Assembly (NCBI RefSeq): GCF_902506295.1
Contig: NZ_LR733313.1
Location: forward strand, 445,304-509,303
Length of the DNA: 64,000 nucleotides
Reading direction: 5' to 3'
DNA from: Luteimonas sp. 9C
GTDB taxonomy: Bacteria > Pseudomonadota > Gammaproteobacteria > Xanthomonadales > Xanthomonadaceae
This document shows, piece after piece, positions 61,324 to 64,000 of the stretch. The position numbers and the translations under genes were made by a program. Numbering within the stretch: the first letter of the stretch is position 1; every line of letters starts with the position of its first letter. The notes beneath the pieces are model-generated. The model saw only the letters and a list, made by a program, of their open reading frames with translations. It was not told the DNA's origin and made no database searches.

Positions 61324-61694
61324 CACGGCACGCAGGCCCAGACCGCGCCGTGCAGCAGCAGGCTCACCGTCACCGCGGCCGAGCCCGCGTCCTTGGCCTT
61401 GCCCGACAGCGGATGCCGCTCGGCGCCGATCCGGTCGATGGCCGCTTCGATCGCGGTGTTGAGCAGCTCGACCACGAACACCAGGCCCAGCGTCACCAGC
61501 AGCAACGCGCGCCACGACGGCGCGGGCACCAGCAGCCAGATCGCAGGCACCACGACCAGTGCAAGCAGTGCTTCCTGCCGGAACGCGGCTTCGCTGCGCC
61601 AGGTGTCGCGCAGGCCACGGCGCGAATGGCCCAGCGCCGCGATCAGGCGCGACACGCCGGTCGGTGCAGATCCGGTGGAGGTGGAGATCGACAT
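61320..61694 (-). CDS. dgkA: Diacylglycerol kinase
   Basis: 124 residues, full length for the small trimeric kinase, with three membrane helices. Conserved residues include ALGHSRRGLRDTWRSEAAFRQE (quoted as RRGLRDTWRSEAAFRQE), the catalytic ELLNTAIEAAIDR and the KAKDAGSAAVTV end of the active site. It phosphorylates diacylglycerol, the by-product of transferring phosphoethanolamine or phosphoglycerol head groups, back to phosphatidic acid. This links it to the two transferases upstream. ATG 61694 has CCGGAG 8 nt upstream. It is divergent from the response regulator. Confidence 0.92.
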   Translation of the reverse strand: MSISTSTGSAPTGVSRLIAALGHSRRGLRDTWRSEAAFRQEALLALVVVPAIWLLVPAPSWRALLLVTLGLVFVVELLNTAIEAAIDRIGAERHPLSGKAKDAGSAAVTVSLLLHGAVWACVPW

Positions 61695-61872
61695 CGCAGG
61701 CTCCGGCCGGCGGAGCGGCGCCGGCGCGGCCCGCAGCGTCGCGGGCGCAGTGTCGGAACGCGGTCGGAGATTCCTTCGCGGCGCATTAAGCGCGCGCGGG
61801 CGCCGCGGAGTCGTCTGGCGGCGCAGCGCGGCCGCGCGCATGCTAGGTCGCGATCGCCCTGCACGGACCGCC

Positions 61873-62568
61873 ATGCGCCTGCTCATCGTCGAGGACCACG
61901 CGCCCCTGGTCGCCAGCCTGTTCGCCTATTTCGAAGCGCGCGGCGCGCAGCTCGACGCGGCGCCCGACGGCGTGGTCGGCCTGCACCTGGCGGTGACCCA
62001 GACCTTCGACGCGATCGTGCTCGACTGGATGCTGCCGCGCATGGAGGGCCCGCAGGTGCTCCAGACGCTGCGCGAGCACGGCATCGACACGCCGGTGCTG
62101 ATGCTCACCGCGCGCGACCAGCTGCCCGACAAGCTCACCGGGTTCCGCGCCGGCGCCGACGACTACCTCACCAAACCCTTCGACCTCGCCGAACTCGAGG
62201 TCCGCCTGCTCGCGCTGATGACCCGCGCACGCGGCCGCAGCGCTGCGCGGCATCTGCAGGTCGGCGACCTGGCCTTCGATCTGGCCACGCTGGACGTGCG
62301 CCGCGGGGGCCGCCTGCTGCACCTGTTCCCGGCGTCGCGGAAACTGCTGCAGGTGATGATGCAGGCCAGCCCGTCGGCGGTCAGCCGCCGGCAGCTGGAG
62401 TACGCCCTGTGGGGCGACGAGCCGCCCGACGGCGACATGCTCCGCTCGCACATCTACGAGCTGCGCCGCAGCGTCGACGGCGACCAGCCGGTCAAGCTGA
62501 TCCACACCATTCCGCGGGTCGGCTACCGCATCGCCCTGGAGCCGGACACCGATGGCGCGGCGCACTAG
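61873..62568 (+). CDS. OmpR/PhoB family response regulator
   Basis: 231 residues. The receiver domain has acid pocket Glu7/Asp8 (IVEDHA), phosphoacceptor Asp51 (IVLDWMLPRMEG), Thr/Ala switch (LMLTARD) and Lys101 (YLTKPFDLAELE). The winged-helix output is LQVGDLAFDLATLDVRRGG, then SRRQLEYALWGDEPPDGDMLRSHIYELRR and PRVGYRI (middle motif quoted as SRRQLEYALWGDEPP). The context with eptA-like and dgkA genes fits a PmrA/ColR-type regulator of lipid A modification. A TAGGTC lies 22 nt upstream of the ATG. It overlaps the sensor gene by 17 bases. Confidence 0.9.
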   Translation: MRLLIVEDHAPLVASLFAYFEARGAQLDAAPDGVVGLHLAVTQTFDAIVLDWMLPRMEGPQVLQTLREHGIDTPVLMLTARDQLPDKLTGFRAGADDYLTKPFDLAELEVRLLALMTRARGRSAARHLQVGDLAFDLATLDVRRGGRLLHLFPASRKLLQVMMQASPSAVSRRQLEYALWGDEPPDGDMLRSHIYELRRSVDGDQPVKLIHTIPRVGYRIALEPDTDGAAH

Positions 62569-63850
62569 TCTCGCCCGCCAGATCACGATCGCGGTCGTCG
62601 GCTACGCGGTGCTGCTGAGCATCGCGCTGTTCACCCATGGCGTGCTGGTCAACGAGAACGCCGAGCGGATGGTCTGGCAGGCGCTGCTCGATACCCAGCT
62701 GACCGAGATCCTCGAGCGACGCCACCAGGAACCGGGGTATGCCTGGCGCAACAACGGCCGCTTCGACCTGCACCCGCTCGACGATCCGCGTGTCGAGGTG
62801 CCCGCGGTGTTGCGGCCGCTGACCCCCGGCCTGCACGACAGCGTCTTCTACGGCGACAACGAATGGGCGGTGCTGGTCCGCGACACCGACGACGGGCGCC
62901 AGGCGCTGGCGCTCGACATCGACGGCTTCGAGGACCAGGAATGGGTGCTGATGCGACCCGTGCTCGCGTCCTCGCTGCTGGTGATGCTGCTGCTCGGCGT
63001 GGCCGCGTACTTCGGCGCGCGCGTGCTGACGCGGCCGCTGCGTGACCTCGCCGCGCGCATCGGGGCGCTGTCGCCCGACCGCCACGGCCAGCGCATCGAG
63101 CTGCCGCCACGCGCGAGCACGGAACTGGCGGTGATCGCCAGCGCGCTCGACGATTACCTCGCCCGCAACGAGCAGTTCGTCGATCGCGAACGCGCCTTCA
63201 TCGACACCGCCAGCCACGAACTGCGCACGCCGCTGTCGGTGATCCGCAGCGCCAGCCAGATCGCGCTGACGGGGCCGCGCACGGCCGACGCGATGGCCCT
63301 GCAGCTCGCGCGCATCGCGCGCACCACGCAGGAGGTCGAGCACCTGATCTCGGTGCTGCTGGTGCTGGCCAAGGATCCCGCCCGCGCGCTCGCGGGCGCC
63401 GAGCCCCTGCATCTCGAGACCCTGCTGCCCGACATCGTCGACGACCATCGTCCGCTGGCGGCGGGCAAGGACCTGCAGCTCGTCGTCGATGCGCCGGCGC
63501 CGGCCACGGTGCTCGCGGCGGAGGCCGTGGTGCGCATCGCGATCGGCAACTTGGTGCGCAACGCGATCGAGCACAGCGACCGCGGCACGATCGACATCCG
63601 TCTCGAACCCGGCGGCCGCGTGGTCATCCGCGACCCCGGCCACGGCATGACCCCCGACGAGATCAGCGCGCTCTACGCGCGCCTCGCGCGCGGTGGCGGG
63701 CGCAGTGCGGGCATCGGCCTGGCCCTGATCGCGCGGCTCAGCGAGCACCTGGGCTGGCAGCTCGACATCGCCTCCGATCCCGACCGCGGCACCGTCGCCA
63801 GCCTGGTGCTGCCGACGCAGGAAACCGGCCGGGCGCCGCGTCCCGGCTGA
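62552..63850 (+). CDS. Sensor histidine kinase, ColS/PmrB-like
   Basis: 432 residues. TM1 is at residues 11-31 and a periplasmic loop (33-136) is followed by TM2 at 137-157, a HAMP domain (RPLRDLAARIGALSPDR), HisKA with phosphoacceptor His222 (FIDTASHELRTPLSV), and a compact HATPase (NLVRNAIEHSD, DPGHGM, and a shortened G2 SAGIGLALIARL). The loop contains ExxE (EILE, residues 52-55), the motif that binds Fe3+/Zn2+ in ColS-type sensors. It is translated with the response regulator by a 17-base overlap. It probably controls the neighbouring envelope genes in response to metal or membrane stress. Confidence 0.88.
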   Translation: MARRTSLARQITIAVVGYAVLLSIALFTHGVLVNENAERMVWQALLDTQLTEILERRHQEPGYAWRNNGRFDLHPLDDPRVEVPAVLRPLTPGLHDSVFYGDNEWAVLVRDTDDGRQALALDIDGFEDQEWVLMRPVLASSLLVMLLLGVAAYFGARVLTRPLRDLAARIGALSPDRHGQRIELPPRASTELAVIASALDDYLARNEQFVDRERAFIDTASHELRTPLSVIRSASQIALTGPRTADAMALQLARIARTTQEVEHLISVLLVLAKDPARALAGAEPLHLETLLPDIVDDHRPLAAGKDLQLVVDAPAPATVLAAEAVVRIAIGNLVRNAIEHSDRGTIDIRLEPGGRVVIRDPGHGMTPDEISALYARLARGGGRSAGIGLALIARLSEHLGWQLDIASDPDRGTVASLVLPTQETGRAPRPG

Positions 63851-63875
63851 AGCCCCGGCATCCGCGCCGCGCCGA

Positions 63876-63891
63876 CTAGGGCGGGCCCTAG
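63876..63891. promoter_or_regulatory. CTAGGG-N4-CCCTAG inverted repeat upstream of the last gene
   Basis: CTAGGG (63876-63881) and CCCTAG (63886-63891) form a perfect inverted repeat, 72 bases before the final ATG and 25 after the sensor stop. CTAG is rare here. It may be an operator or a short hairpin; a TAGATA near 63916 could be the -10 box. Confidence 0.4.
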
Positions 63892-63963
63892 CTGTGGGGT
63901 GGCCCGGCCGCGCGTAGATATGCCGGACTGCCGCCGCGACGTCCGCGGGGAGGATCTGTTGCC

Positions 63964-64000
63964 ATGAACATGCCGGTCGAACCCACCCGCGACTACACCC
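63964..64000 (+). CDS. Start of a gene cut by the window edge
   Basis: ATG 63964 is preceded by a strong GGGAGGAT ribosome site (63949-63955). Only MNMPVEPTRDYT is visible, too little to identify. It lies downstream of the two-component system in the same direction and may be its target. Confidence 0.65.
   Translation, partial: MNMPVEPTRDYT

Noticed and set aside
1..64000. CRISPR array, prophage or integrated element
   Set aside because: No regularly spaced direct repeats, integrase, transposase or phage structural genes were seen. The only tandem low-complexity coding repeats are in the H1-like tail and the NHL and TPR domains.
1..64000. tRNA or complete rRNA genes
   Set aside because: No TPsiC-arm-like GTTCGAATC with matching acceptor stem was found in any gap; only the 5S 3' remnant at 27404-27429 is rRNA-like.

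Overview
The window is very GC-rich chromosomal DNA from a gammaproteobacterium that looks like a member of the Lysobacteraceae (Xanthomonadaceae), such as a Lysobacter or Luteimonas relative. This is inferred from codon bias, a TonB-dependent receptor, an Acr3-type ars cluster, a ColRS/PmrAB-like lipid A region, and REP-like hairpin repeats between convergent genes. I saw no phage, transposase, CRISPR array or tRNA. Codon use is uniform, and only 26.8-27.5 kb looks compositionally foreign.

Layout. 0-4 kb: the end of a DUF2231 membrane protein, a large nested palindrome, a CopD/HemJ-like protein, and a CtaG-like protein coupled to a ferric-reductase-like flavoprotein. 4-12 kb: housekeeping and stress genes (aldo/keto reductase, bile-acid-symporter-like carrier, endonuclease/exonuclease/phosphatase-fold protein, FMN split-barrel protein with a histone-H1-like tail, MFS exporter, flavodoxin-like reductase, DUF72). 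12-20 kb: a soluble multi-PAS hybrid histidine kinase, a serine hydrolase, a thioredoxin-reductase-like flavoprotein divergent from an Rrf2 regulator, a TPR protein and a DUF2884 protein. 20-27 kb: dinG and dinB around a REP-like element, a small conserved protein, and a Pat-like protein acetyltransferase. 26.8-27.5 kb: a gene-poor stretch that ends with the last 26 nt of a 5S rRNA plus an rrn-type terminator, apparently the scar of a lost rRNA operon. 27.5-34 kb: rhomboid protease, diguanylate cyclase, TerC behind a yybP-ykoY manganese riboswitch, an RlmI-like methyltransferase, and an unusual NHL-propeller/M23 fusion.

34-42.4 kb: an Lrp/AsnC regulator divergent from a tightly packed five-gene operon: TonB receptor, amidase, PaiB-like FMN protein, esterase and S9 peptidase. 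The last four genes overlap stop to start. This is the best candidate here for an uncharacterised system, probably uptake and breakdown of an amide- or peptide-containing compound. 42.5-48.7 kb: LysE exporter, Tat-exported aldo/keto reductase, outer-membrane barrel, VOC/DUF1653 pair, rmuC and glutathione peroxidase.

48.8-53 kb: a complete Mla phospholipid-transport operon, mlaFEDCB plus mlaA, on the minus strand. 53-56 kb: arsH divergent from arsR-arsC-acr3. 56-64 kb: an envelope-remodelling region with a DUF1003 protein, an EptA-like phosphoethanolamine transferase, an LtaS-fold transferase, a PAP2 phosphatase coupled to diacylglycerol kinase, and a two-component system whose sensor carries an ExxE motif. 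The first codons of another gene lie at the edge.

Regulatory themes. Seven genes, including dinG, dinB, rmuC and arsR, have a -10-like hexamer 6-7 nt before the start codon, which suggests leaderless mRNAs. Convergent pairs are separated by perfect GC-rich hairpins or REP-like elements, mostly without U-tracts.
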